64,000 nt of DNA. Source: Eutrigla gurnardus. Its lineage: Eukaryota > Chordata > Actinopteri > Perciformes > Triglidae. The notes beneath the pieces are model-generated. The model did not search any database, was not told the origin of the DNA, and worked only from the letters and a program-made list of their open reading frames with translations. The translations under genes were made by a program, and so were the position numbers. The stretch covers positions 7,308,154 to 7,372,153 of the forward strand of contig OY741281.1 in the NCBI GenBank assembly GCA_963514095.1, given 5' to 3'. Every line of letters begins with the position of its first letter. The stretch's first letter is position 1. Positions 40,086-52,050 of this stretch are shown here, piece after piece.

Positions 40086-40520
40086 ATATCTGTTATATTT
40101 TGCTATCCTGCAAGGATTCATAAAGGCAGCTTTGCAATAAAAAATGTGCATTTCCATCCTTTTACCGTAGCAGATGCACCCCGGAGCAAAATATTCACAA
40201 ATCTACCACAAAACTATGCACCAAACCATATAAATATTAGAAAACACATTCTATCAGTATGAATTTAGAGCTCTCCTGTGCTTTTTGAATACTTAAGAGG
40301 GTCTTGAGGATGCGGCGGTGTGGATGTGAACGGAAAAGATTGCTGCACAGATGGGAGCAGCAGACTGACCTCGCCCCACATCCTCCCAAGTTCATTCTAC
40401 CCCCAGTGTTAAATATGCAGGGAAAGGTTTGCTGAGCACACAAGCTTGTTCACAGCAAGGCTATGGTTTATCCGTGATCAGGTTACACATATTCGCACTG
40501 CCCAGTACAACCACAACTAC
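40086..40520. other. Gene-free stretch
   Basis: No gene or nameable repeat. Confidence 0.55.
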
Positions 40521-40685
40521 TGCTTATTGCCCAGTAGAGCAGCTCAGAGCCAGTTGTCTTGAGGGCACTTTGCCTGTTACTCACTCAGCAAGCGGATTCT
40601 CCCGATTGGTCAGCAAACTGGTAGGATTTGAACTCCTGGCATTTCAGACGCAAGCCCACATCTCTTTGGGCTACTGCCCCTAATG
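40521..40685 (-). mobile_element. Degenerate tRNA-like SINE fragment
   Basis: On the minus strand, a B-box-like AGTTCAAATCC (complement of about 40625-40635) is preceded by a tRNA-like head, and the plus strand reads TCTTGAGGGCACTTTG..GGATTTGAAC..GGGCTACTGCCCC. That order is typical of a fish SINE whose head resembles a tRNA. It is diverged from the SINE at 23113-23455 and probably a different family. Confidence 0.42.
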
Positions 40686-42388
40686 TGCAGCGTTTTTGTG
40701 TGTGTAACTAAAGGGCTGGAAGAGAAGTTATGATTAGGGAGACCTCGTTCACCTCCTTCCACTCCTCGCCACGTTATCGTTAGCTAACCAAGAAGACATC
40801 ACATGCAGTATGTTAGAGTGCTCATTAAACGCTAACAAGCGCACAGCCAGAGGGCAAAAGAACCACGGGAAGAATTCACACGCTGCATTTCTCGCTTTTC
40901 CAATGCTATTTTAATGTAATGTATGCAAGATGTGACCCCATTGCAAATATTCATCTGTCATAAGAGCAGAATTCCCAGATTAGTTGGGGAAAAAAAGCTT
41001 CCCATAATTTTTCCAATCAAGTTCATGGATAATCCACATTCCTACACCTTGGTTTGCTTTTTTAACATTCCTCAAAATCACGGCTGAGAAAATAATCTCA
41101 CCACAAGGCCAATTTAGCAGTTGGAGAGATGTTCAGTGATCTCAAATAACCCTCATCCGCAGAATGATGTTCGCCTCAAAGTTTGTCCTTGATGTGCTCA
41201 TGAAAAAAAGTGGGCTGTCACTTTGCTGCAGAGTTCAGGAAAGTGAGCAAGAACAGCTTCTTCCCCTCAGCTGTCACCTTGCACTTGACGGCTACATACA
41301 TGATTAGGTGCTAAAAGACTGAGGCGAAAGCTTGAGCGTACTTTCCATCTGATGATCCGTGGAGAAAACATTGAAATAAAGAAGCAAGGAGTTAGATAAC
41401 AATGTGCTACTTGACTTCTGAAGCAATGCACCATTATAATGTGGGTAGTTAGCAAGTGAGCTATGCTACTAAATGCAGTTGAAGTTCAATTCCTTTCTGA
41501 CACTTTTTGTTTATTATTTGGTTTAAGTCTAAAAGTCCTCTTTAATTGCTGATTTTGCTCTTTTTCATCCTCATGTACACAACTTGATGAGGCGGTCTGC
41601 TCTAGCTGTCACCTAGCAACCAACTGCAGTTGACAAGAAAGAGCATAGTACAGGTAACTGACGTTATATGATTAGAATGATGAATTTTATATTATGATGG
41701 AGGATACGCTTCCCCGCAGGAACATTCGGTGCATGATACATTTCAGGCGAGGTCATATTTCTGCCAGATCTCCCGCTGTTGATCCACTCGCATCGCTCGT
41801 TGCCACGTTGATTAAAATCCCATCATCTGCGGGGCGCAATGAATCTTGGGATAAGTTGGGTCATGAAGCATCCATTAGTTGGATCCAGTTGAATCCAGGA
41901 AAAAGAAGGGCGCATTTTAAGTAGTCTTCGAAATGGGTCAGCCTTGTTGTCCTCCAAAGAAAATCTACAGCCTGCCTAGTAATGGGGATGCCAATCTATG
42001 ATTGGACGACTGTATTTTGGGTGAGAGAGCTGTCACTTGAGGACTACAGTTCCTTAAGAACATTGACAATGACTTTCATGTGCTCTGATACCAAACAAAA
42101 TGACTGGAAAGTAGAGTGGAGACTAAGAAAAAAAAAAAATAGACACCTAGGGAAAAAATGCAGAAGTTGGTTTTAGGTTTGTGTTATTCGTTGGATTTGC
42201 TGCTGTCTTAAATCTGAGCCACATGGACTGGATGACACCCTGGACTAAGAGAGAAAGATAGCGAAGAAATAGGGGTCAGAAAGCCAAATGGTCAGGTCTC
42301 CAGAATCGCTCCAATAATGGGATATAATTGGAGCAAGTCGGTTGGTGATGGAGAGAAGGTGAACGATGGGTTAGTGAAGCCGGGTAAA

Positions 42389-42463
42389 GCTGCCTTTGAA
42401 GAGACAATTGTCTCTTCAAAAGCAGCATTTCACCTCCCTTATGAAGGTTAGGGAGGTGAAATG
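42389..42463. repeat. Two adjacent near-perfect palindromes
   Basis: The first inverted repeat spans 42389-42426. Its 26-base core at 42395-42420 is a perfect palindrome centred on CAATTG, and it is extended by GCTGC on the left and GCAGC on the right after one mismatched pair. The second starts at once: CATTTCACCTCCCT (42426-42439), a 10-base loop, then AGGGAGGTGAAATG (42450-42463), a perfect 14-base stem sharing base 42426 with the first palindrome. Neither shows transposon ends or target duplications. Confidence 0.9.
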
Positions 42464-42913
42464 GCAAAACGGTGCAATAGGTAGAATTCGTGTTTATTAC
42501 GAGCCGTATGTGATTATGTGTCAGTACAGGAAAATATTTTTTTAGTTTAGGGAATATCAGCATGTGGTATCCTTGCTGTAATTTACAGATTTCCCCCTAC
42601 ACCTCATGCCCTGTTTAATTCAAAACATGACAAAATACAAGGCTTTTGTAAAGTAACCAGCAGCCATTAAACCTGCATCTCCCAGCAGAGACTTTAGCTT
42701 GAGAAAATGTGCACAGTCTTATTTCAAGATGTCATATTTGGGTTCATACAGAGAGTTTCCTGACTCCAAATCCATAGCGCAGCTTCAAACTGAGGTTTGT
42801 ATTTCATTAGCTAGATGCTGTGTAGCTGCTGAGCAGCTTTTTATCTGACAATGTACAATTCACACATTACCCTTGAGACCATTTGAAAAATCACTTCTAT
42901 TTCTGCACCACAG

Positions 42914-42972
42914 GAACGCCGCACGCGAGAAAAAGACTTGGGGTATTTTCTTCAGAGTAAACATGGTTCCAG
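42914..42972 (+). other. Candidate exon, 59 bases
   Basis: A pyrimidine-rich acceptor (TTCTATTTCTGCACCACAG) precedes the segment and an ideal donor (CCAG then GTAAGA) follows it. Two of three frames are open through it; one begins Glu-Arg-Arg-Thr-Arg-Glu-Lys-Asp. The protein is not recognised and no neighbouring exon in the same frame was found. Decoy splice pairs are common in introns, so this stays a candidate. Confidence 0.22.
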
Positions 42973-43159
42973 GTAAGATGTTCCGCGTGATACGAGCGGC
43001 TTTTTGTAACTGGCAAGATGCTCACGGTCCCATGAGTCAAGCAGATAACATGAATATTTTTGGAGGAATGTTCTCGAAGAAATTGTTATTGTGTAGATTG
43101 ATGATGTACTAAACTTTGAGGGAACTAACTTTGTCAGAAAACACCTGCATGCATTACAT

Positions 43160-43295
43160 TCAAACAAGGGTTTAGGCGCTAGCAGCTCCCTAGCGCTTTT
43201 AGCTAAATGCTAATGTTTCATTGGTATGCTCATTCTTACTACACTGAGATGCATGTTTAGCAGGTAATGTGTACCATGTGGACCATCTTAGTATT
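43160..43295 (-). repeat. Repeat family W, copy 2 (inverted)
   Basis: On the minus strand: ACTAAGATGGTCCACATGG, ATTACCTGCTAAACATGC, AACATTAGCATTTAGCTAAA, GAGCTGCTAGCG. These match the 3' part of the family as seen at 57805-58205 (AAGATGGTGAGCAT, GTTAAACATG, GGCATTTAGCTGAAAGC). Confidence 0.55.
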
Positions 43296-45215
43296 GGATG
43301 GCATGATAATAGACCTTTTTATAGAGTCCTGTTTAACCAGAAACAGCAGCTATGTCGCTCTCAGCAGATACACCAAACTCCACTTACAGAAACAGTAATT
43401 TTTACTATGTCAAAAAACACACTTCATTCAGTCCAAAGACACAAAATAAAACTCACCTAACCCACCTTGGTTGTTCAAAAAATAAATCCTCAATTATTTT
43501 AGACTTATTTTAAAATATGTATTCACAGTTTTATCGATAGTTGGATATTTATACAAAAATAGGCTGTATTTCATGATTTATTGGAAAAATCCAAGCACTT
43601 CAATGTTAAATCAGACATTAATAACCTGAATGGAATGATCCTTTGTTTTAAGATTAGCAGTTAAATGAGTCTACTTAGATTGAATTGTCCGATGTCTACT
43701 ATTCAGGGTGACCCCTACTACTAATTACAAGCAATATATAATGGAACCAACTTTAAATTATTAAAGATACAAATTAATGGCTGCATTAAAATACATTATT
43801 TAAAGATACATCTAAGTACATTAGGTGAGTTAAAGGAGTATACTGAAAACACAGTTTTACTGAAGAATCTGCAGCCCATCTAAAAACCATAAAGAAAAAC
43901 TAATATATGCGTTGGCTGGTCTGCTATTTTATACCTTTTTACATGAAGGACTTCAAAGTGGGTATCGGAGGATGTGAGAGTTGAGAGACGGAGCGCTGAT
44001 ATAGAGAATGGGGAGCAGAAGGCAATTTAACTATGAACTCACCCTGAAAGAACCTTCAGTCTGTCAATCAGCCGACCCACCGCCTTCAGAGAGCCTCCGC
44101 TGGCAACACTGAAAGTGTAATGCTTAGCGTCCCCACTCCAGACCTGTAATAAGATCTCCGGGAAATCTGATTGAATTATTCTGATGGTTTTCAGTAGGTT
44201 TGTGCCTTGGGGCCCTGACACCCCTCACTGATAAAACCTGGCTATGAAAGAAAATAAGCTTATGTGATGGATGTACAAATACAATCTGAGGATGGTCTAT
44301 TTACCCAGGATTGTGGGGGGGCCGTCAATGAATGGCCAGACCAGTGGGGTTTCCTATATAAGGATTAACCTTGCAGTGTGTTCTTTTCAACAGCTATTTT
44401 CTATACAGCACATTTCTTATGGATTTCTTTTATTTAAAATAAAACCCTGTAATATTCCTCATCTCTGCTGCCAGGTGTTCAACCTTTGAACTGCCTTTTA
44501 TTACAGCGTCTAACTAGCATTGGAGATGGGTCTTTGAAGACCAGAGTGAAAGACATAAAAGTTAGTGTTGCTTGATGAACACTGAATAGCAGCCATCTGC
44601 TGGCTGCCTCTGGATGCTTTTTGGAGGCTGGAAATTGGTAAGGAGCTTTAAAAATGCAAATGAACAGAGGCTCACAAACAAACTTAATCAACAACTAATA
44701 ACGCAGCTGTTTCAAAGACTGAGTATGCGAGCCAGAAATAGGTTTTTACCTCTTTAATTGGATCAAATTAATGATTTAGCTGAGCATTAGCTGACTCAAG
44801 GCGCTCATTGTGACTAATCTCTATCAAGCCATGCACTGATGGATGAGGAAATGGTAGTATGTGAGCGAATAGATGGAATATGTAGATTCGCATTTAGATG
44901 GGATGCATTTCCATGTTCTGTCTCGGCATGTTTTCTAGTTTATAATTCTATTTGATTCATGGCAGAGGCAATTTGCAGTTCCCTGGCTACTATATTAGGA
45001 CCTCTGAGCTAATTGAAATAGCTGTGAATCATTATTTGCATATATAGCAGCAGTGGTGTCAGAGATGTCTGCCTGCTGCTATGGCAAACATAGCACAATG
45101 TATCCATGACAATCATAGACCTTATTTACAGCTTTCAGTTACACTTTGTAAATGCAGTATTCATAGTCCCTGGGTGATGATTTTTGGTAATTTTCTTGAC
45201 ATTTCTTGAACTTGT
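43296..45215. other. Gene-free stretch with a candidate exon and a regulatory-like block
   Basis: No gene is proven. A minus-strand candidate exon lies at 44043-44241. The segment 44740-45125 is described as a finding for its dense homeodomain- and octamer-like words. Confidence 0.45.
44043..44241 (-). other. Candidate exon or exon relic, minus strand
   Basis: Read on the minus strand, a strong acceptor (TTATTTTCTTTCATAG) stands before 44241 and a strong donor (TTTCAGG then GTGAGT) after 44043. From 44224 to the donor one frame is fully open and well mixed in composition, with the stop falling only just beyond the donor. It includes Phe-Pro-Glu-Ile-Leu-Leu-Gln-Val-Trp-Ser-Gly and later Gly-Arg-Leu-Ile-Asp-Arg-Leu. 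That frame has a TGA at 44227-44225, so the exon would need an inner acceptor or is a broken relic. I do not recognise the protein. Confidence 0.28.
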
Positions 45216-45520
45216 GTTGAGACCATCATGTCCACATTTCTATCTCAAATAGCAATTGGCACATTTTGATGAAATTTGCTGATAATATCCATGGTCCCCA
45301 GAGGGTGAACCCTCATATTATGGAGGCCCCTTTTCTTAATCATTACAAATAGGCCAACATTTCCACTTAAACAATCCCAAAGAACCATGTGCAGGACTGT
45401 TTACGCATGTTTTGTTAATCGAGGTAAGGTCATGGTTATTAATTGCCACATTTTCCCGGACCACATTCATGATCCCCACATGATCAACCAGATTTTGATG
45501 GGAAGGAAAGACTGCTTTCA
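45216..45520 (+). repeat. Repeat family W, copy 3 (diverged)
   Basis: ATATCCATGGTCCCCAGAGG followed by GTGAACCCTCATA, and later ATTCATGATCCCCACATGAT. The family normally carries ATTCATGGTCCCCAGAGGAT more than once, and both positions are recognisable here. It is strongly diverged between the landmarks. Confidence 0.45.
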
Positions 45521-47860
45521 AGTTTCAAACAATTAACTGTTAAAGGTACTGAAAATGGTGAACCTTAGACATTGCTTTTGGAGCCACTGCATTTAAATGT
45601 TTCATTTTAAAAGCTGGGATAAATGCATGTATGTACACAGTTTCCGCACTGTATTTGGGTAGAATTACAACTCAAAGCAGAATAGGAAAAAACCAAAACA
45701 ACCTATGGCATTACTAGAGACAACTTGTGTCAATTGGGGAAAATGTTTTTCTGTATTATTTCGGGTTAATCCACCCTTTGCGATCACCGTGACATAGTTA
45801 ACATTGAAGTAACAAACCAAAAGAAGTTATTAACAACTTGTGATGACCTTTTAAATTTGAATCTGACATCTATTAGTTTATCCATTACCGAGTAATTACT
45901 ACGGCGTGATGTGTAAAGCATCACCCAGCCTTTCTCCATTGATTGCCTTACTACACGCTGCCCTTTATAAAAGAGTGCATGTGTGAGCCATTTCATTCAC
46001 CTTCAACATCAGTCGCTCCATTTTCAACTCCTCTGGATTTCAGCCGGAGAAACTTCAGAGGCACAAATCCGGTGTTTGATCATATGCAGCCAGGGACCGT
46101 TACTGTGGCGATAATGGGATTGGATCAAGGGATTGGACACATTCCTACAGAATACAGTTCATTCAAGGATTGGTAGCTGTTAAATCCATGCATTCTCTGC
46201 TTAACCCGTGATGCTGGAATTGATTAAGTGTGGTGAAGTTAAAAAAAAGAGCCAACCTCCATTTTGGCGGGATTGATCAGAAGGATTTAGATATTTCCAC
46301 GCGGTTATCAGTCGCTAACGAGCAGAGTGGAGACCATAATTGGTTTTCAAATTGCCTCTTTGAGTAGTGGCTGACCCAATTAGTTTTGGGATTGTGTTTG
46401 TTACACTATCACTGTCTAACTGTTGCAACTCATCTGTGTGAATATTTCAAACTCACATTGGCAGTCAATTACATCTGTATTTGTAATGTGTCAGCTGGCA
46501 TGATTAGTTAATTATGTTTGCACTCTCTAACGATGACACTGCCAAGTCTCTCTCAGCTGATCCTCCAGCCTTTAAGTTATACTTCTGACCCGCCCCCTCC
46601 TTTGATTTCTTCTAATGTTGAAGCATGTTGGGGAAAACCAATAGTAATAATGATTTACATGTCAACATGTGGGCGTAATATGTGGTGCAATGACAAAAAT
46701 CCATTAGAGGAGAATTAGTCCAAAGGAGAAGCCAAATTAAAGGAAATAAATGGTATATTTACATGGAATTCTTGTGGATACAACCCAATAAAACCATTTT
46801 TGCCTTTCAATAAACACATGTATGACATCATGTGGTACACCTACACTCCTAATGCAGGTCAGTAACTGTTGGGTTGAATTAAAAAAGCAGAAAAAAGGGG
46901 AAAAACCCATTAACCCACTGAATAAGGTTCGTCTGAATCGATTATTGGCCGTAATAAAGCCTAAAAGACTCATTATATTAAAAGTTTCATTGATATGCAA
47001 AATGACCACCATAAGCAATATCTATCAGTAATGTTCCAATTAGGTTAACAGTGTCGGAGATAGAGGGCTCACTGCATGAGTCAGAAATGAAATGGTTCCT
47101 ATCAGCAGGCATTAACGCATACTCTCCTCTCTAATCAGTTGGTTTTTAGAAGGTCTGATCAGATCATTCTTAATCCTGCATATAAGTGCAGATACTCCTT
47201 GAGGAAGACGCACAGTTTGACATGAACATTTTAAATCTGTTTAGAGAAATGTATAGGCCTGAATGGATTTTTAAATTTGGTCCCTGGGATGTATCGCTTC
47301 CACACTTTTTTTAAAATTAATTTTGTATTCATGGAGATGCAAAGTAATTTGCCATTACTTACAGCAAAGTAAACTATGTTAAAATATGATCACTTTGTGT
47401 GCAATCAACATATTTCAAGTGACTCAAATTTAACGGAAATGAGCTCGTCAGAGTCTGAATGTTCCTTATTATCCAGCCAAGATGCTTCAAGCTGCTTAGA
47501 ATGAGCGACACGACTGGTGTATTCAACTGCACGGTGCTCTAGCAAGAATAACACAAACACGGGAGCGTAGAGCCGGCTGCAACACTTGGCTGCCTCCGCG
47601 CTCACCTTGTGCTATGTCAACAGGAAACCAAGCAAGACGGCGCCAGCCACACAGTTTGACAGGCAACACGTGTCTAAAAGCTGCAGTCCGGAGACTTCAC
47701 TGCCTAACCGATAACCCCGAGTCCAGCGTGTTAACCACGGAGTGCGTTATGTAAAGTATATTACAGGCATAACCATTCCTCTAAATGGATATGCGACATC
47801 TTTGAAATTAACATTTAATTTCCCTCCACATTAAGATGCTTTCAAACCTCTGTGTTTCAG

Positions 47861-47969
47861 GACAAATGAGACCTCAGACCATCAGGACGACAGTGGGAAC
47901 AGCTGATCCCTGCAGAACCAGCTTGGAGCTGACCCAGATGAGACGCTCCACTGTAATCAGGCCCCGGAG
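47861..47969 (+). other. Candidate exon, 109 bases
   Basis: The acceptor context is CAAACCTCTGTGTTTCAG and the donor is CCGGAG followed by GTAATC. One frame (35 codons from 47863) is open across the whole segment and meets a stop only across the donor, as expected for an internal exon; it includes Met-Arg-Pro-Gln-Thr-Ile-Arg-Thr-Thr. A second frame is open for 14 codons and then stops at 47903-47905, so it could also be a last coding segment. The protein is not recognised, and it may be a decoy. Confidence 0.27.
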
Positions 47970-48707
47970 GTAATCTAGGCAGGACATTATCTGCTTCGCT
48001 GCCTCTCTGCAGCATCTGGACGCCTCCGCCACCTGCTTAGGAAGGCCTCACGCCTCTCCTCTGCCTCTTTTTCCACATTGTTTGTTTTCCCTCTCGCCCT
48101 GATTTGCTAAACATTACACTTAGCCGTGTCAGATGTGTGTTCTCAGGACTCATGGATCAATTTTGTTGGTTATTTTTGGGCTTTTCTTTTTCTGGATTTA
48201 TCCTCCATGCGGGGGGTTATTTCTTGGCTTGCAAATTGATTTCTTTCGAAAGGACCTTTTTGCCTTGACATCGTTTAGGGAATTTATTAAAGATATGTTT
48301 TACTTCGAGAACTACTTGTTGGTTAAGCAGCAAAAACATGAAAACAGGCATTTGCCACAACACAGACTACAAAAATGAGTAATGATGGCATTTTCCAAGA
48401 TCTTTTATTAGCTTATCTACAAAATAATACTGTATGACATAAAGAAACTGCTCAGAAGAAAATAAAAAATAAAAACATGTAAAACTTGAGTACATCTTGC
48501 AATGGGATCACACCAGCATTGACACCAAATCTGGACAGACCCTATACTTGCCCACTCCCTGCCCTACATCCGTAAAGTTTCTTGACTGCATCTTGCACAG
48601 CTGTGCCGCTCGCAAACTCTGTCCGCATTCATACAGACAGATAAATAAACACCTGGCAAAGCACTCAAACGGCCTCCAGTTTGCCGCGATGACACACTCA
48701 CAAGGTG

Positions 48708-48760
48708 ACGACAAGACTCACAGGGTGAAAGCAATACATGCTGTCGCTGCTGGTAATGAG
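48708..48760 (+). repeat. Repeat family Y, copy 2
   Basis: The partner of 32610-32660, in the same orientation; the two agree at roughly four of five positions over some 45 bases with one gap. Confidence 0.4.
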
Positions 48761-51440
48761 AGGTTCTTGAAAACGGTCCAACCAAACGTCAATCAAGTGT
48801 TCTGCCAAGGCATATTTTATATTTATTAACGCCAAGTTTAGCAAATGATTGCAATGACAGCAAAGTTAGAGACTATTGCTAATCGGCATCATTGGTCACG
48901 ACACTGGAGTAATCAATGCTTTCTTCTAAATCAATCCTTGTTGGCCTGGTGCTAATTTTAGCTCACAGTTTCTGTTTGTGAAGGCAATTACACGATTATA
49001 TATAATCATCAATATACAATCTAAAAAGCTGCTGAACTAATGAGTGAAGGGATTGTTTTCAAGTCTTGAATGAATGTTTTGAGAGTCCCTTTGCACCTCA
49101 GAAGATTTGGACCAGACACCATGAATAAATGTCTTAGTCATTAGGATTGGTCATGTTTTACAACTTCAGTTCATTTTTATTGACCTTTTTACGCTACACT
49201 GCTAAATGATTAGCACCACTTTTTTTATATAAAAATCACAAAATTTTTGCCATATGGTCCACATCTAGCTAACCGATGTATATCCTAAATGTACGACTTT
49301 AAACAATTAGCTCCACTTTCATAATGTTGCCCCCTTCAGTTAAACACTCAGTTTTTGTCTCTATATTTATCCATCTCTTATAAATACAAGGACGTAAAAA
49401 AAAATGCTGATTTATGAAAAGCGAAAGCCAGGCGTCGATCGTACAGCGTTCGCACTCGCAGCCCGTGTGCTTCCGATGGCAGACACGATGTCAGCGTGCA
49501 CGCAGACAGGGAGCAGTCACTGTCAGCCCTGGAAATCTGTCAAAACAACAACCATCTTCAAAACAAGTCAGTCATACTTACGGTAAGAATAAACAGCCCC
49601 GATTGTTATTTCCTGAAATATTTATAGCCGGTGCAGCTCGAGCAGTGAGTTTCTGCAGTGCAAACTGACAAGCTCCGTACTATTACCACGTCTGTCAACA
49701 CTATGGAGTGTGAAAAAAAAAGAAAAAAGACTGCCGCTGTCACCCGCATCAATGCCAGCCCGCTCTCCCGTGAGACCCATCGCGAGCCTTTCACGCTAAT
49801 AAAGATCTTCCGAGGGGCAAATATGATAAACCGAAGGAGTGGAGGTACAGTATGCGGAAAGGAAACGCTTGTGCACTGGCGCTTGTGCGCCACTAAGACA
49901 AATCATTCTCCAAAATGACATTCAGAGTGATCTTGCAGGGGGAGATGCTGCTGTAATACACTGTGAAATTGATTCCATAAAGTGAATCGGGATCTAATCT
50001 TGTCTACCAAAACAAGGTGGCTTGTTCCGTGGATAAAACATCTCATCATTTCTGCCACCGTTACAAAGCTCTGTTTAAGAAACCAGTCTGATATAGTTAC
50101 CTGCACTGTTCTTTTTCCTATCCAGGTGTGAAGGGCTGAACCAGAGTATTCAACATTTCAAATATTCATTTGTTGGGTAGGTATTGAGTTTTGGGATATT
50201 CATGGAAATGTCTTTTTTGCCCGTTTTTTAATTTTCAACAAATAACAACAAAACCAACAATACCATAGAATGACAGAATCCTTAAAAATGAATGCCTTTG
50301 ACTAAACTGAAAGGTGCTTTTTGCAGTGCTCTGCCATCCATCTCGGCCGAGAACAGAGAACAATCTGTCCTTCCTGAGACATGTCAAGGAGATGTTCTCT
50401 CTGATACAACCCTAGGTTAAAAAAATATAAAAAATGGTATCACAATTGGGACAATGGTGCAATTCTTTTGTATAATCTCTTTTGAATTGTAAACGTACAA
50501 TAACTATTCGTTTCGTGACAAAACTTCATATAAAGCTTCAGCTTCCATCATTAAAAAACGTCTCATACCGTTCATTTTTTGAAAAACATGAACGTCCAAT
50601 CAAATCAGTTGTGACGAGCCTGTAGAGAAGTTTCTCCTCCTGAGCTGCGATCGCACAAGCGATTCACTCCATCAAATACACTTAAGAAAGTGGCTCTCAG
50701 CCACATTGAAGATTATTAAGAGTCCGACTGTAGTGATAAACCTTCTGATAGTTTGGGGACTTCAAATCGGTGCAGGGGAAATATTCATCACTATTACATG
50801 GGAGCTGGCTGAGCCGGCTGTCAGTGAGGCGATGGCGTTGGAATGATCTCCGTGCACCGTTGGTTCTGCGGCCTGTGTTCATCCAGCTGTTCAGTAGCCT
50901 CATAGTTCCTCATTTGTCATGTTGGGACAGCGAGGTGGTGCAGGTGGCGGGTGTGAGCTCAGGTCACTCAGGTCGATTCTTTTTTTTGTTGTTGTTTTTT
51001 TTTTAACTTCTTTTACCTTCCCGTTAGTTTAGTTTGTCGTTGCACTGTAACGCGATAACATCTTAATCTTGCGATATTGCCGGAAATAGAGGTGTTGCTG
51101 TGCTTCCAGACCCAATCTAGGTTTGGCAAATGACAGTATTTTCAGTTGAATCGGGTTGGGTGGGGTGACGTTGTATTGCTGTAGGTTTTATGTCCGTGTG
51201 TCAATAGGTCTGCTACCTGAGGGGATCCAAGCAGACCAGCTAACACCTCTGATCACTTGTTGTTTTGCAGTGTGTCGCAGCAGAACAATGTGTTTTTAGA
51301 GGTGAGGTTGGCGTGTGAAGTATGAAGTGCAGGAAAAAACAACACGTATTGCTTTGTTTGTTAATTGATGCCCGATAATGCCTCTGGCAGTGTACCAGTT
51401 TTATTTGTCCTCAGGTCCCTCTTAAAAAAAGATATATACC

Positions 51441-51441
<1 letters not shown>

Positions 51442-51489
<48 letters not shown>
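51442..51489. repeat. (TA)24 microsatellite
   Basis: About 48 bases of perfect AT dinucleotide. Such tracts extrude cruciforms and vary in length. Confidence 0.97.
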
Positions 51490-51492
<3 letters not shown>

Positions 51493-51908
51493 AAGTTATG
51501 CACCTCAGGTTTGGGTTTGTTTTGGGACATGAGCTGTCAAATGAAGCTGTAAACAAACGCCCCATTTTAGAGGTTTGGAAGAGAAGACAGAGACAGAACT
51601 TTTATATAATACTCAAACTGTGCTGTGCAATATTGCAGCGACTTCCTAATTCAACTTTAGCATACACACGAAGCTTTGGCCAACACGTTTATGCATTGAC
51701 AAACCTTAAAATATAGTGTGAAGTTGGTTTTTCCATTATTTAACCATTGTTATCACCAGATTCGAGTGTTATTAAATGAAAAGGCACAATTTAACCTTCA
51801 ACAATAATGTGTGTAATATCTTTAAAAAACAACAAAACTACGCTACGGAAAATAACGATTTCTATTAAATATAACTGCTGTCTTTGGCATAGTTTTTAGT
51901 TGCATAAC
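51490..51908. other. Gene-free stretch
   Basis: No gene; AT-rich unique sequence. Confidence 0.55.
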
Positions 51909-52050
51909 AGAGTAAGTCTCCTTGGTGAAAGTCTTGTGTTTGTTTAACCCATCCATCAACCCAAACCTCCTGTCTTCACAGACTTTGTCACTCTTTATTT
52001 ATTGATTTATTTTGGCCCCTTTTGTCGCCTTTTATTGAAAGAAAATCAGC
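51909..52050 (-). repeat. Repeat family X, copy 3 (inverted)
   Basis: On the plus strand: AGTCTCCTTGGTGAAAGTCT, GTGTTTGTTTAACCCATCC, AACCTCCTGTCTTCACAG, CTTTGTCACTCTTTATTTAT and CCCCTTTTGTCGCCTTTTAT. It fits the complement of copy 2 at 34962-35105 and extends the family further on its far side. Confidence 0.55.

Larger units (their letters stand above)
40686..43159. other. Gene-free stretch with a palindrome pair and a candidate exon
   Basis: No gene is proven. It holds the paired palindromes (42389-42463) and the splice-flanked candidate exon at 42914-42972. The bases 41820-42080 read like part of a repeat (CAATGAATCTTGGGAT, AATGGGTCAGCCTTGTTG), but I cannot bound it. Confidence 0.45.
45521..51441. 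other. Long gene-free stretch with a candidate exon
   Basis: No gene is proven. It contains the candidate exon at 47861-47969, a short repeat of family Y at 48708-48760, and a possible terminal-exon-like frame at 46044-46176. The part 46260-46520 has the mixed look of a conserved non-coding element. T-rich runs lie near 50978-51003. Confidence 0.45.
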
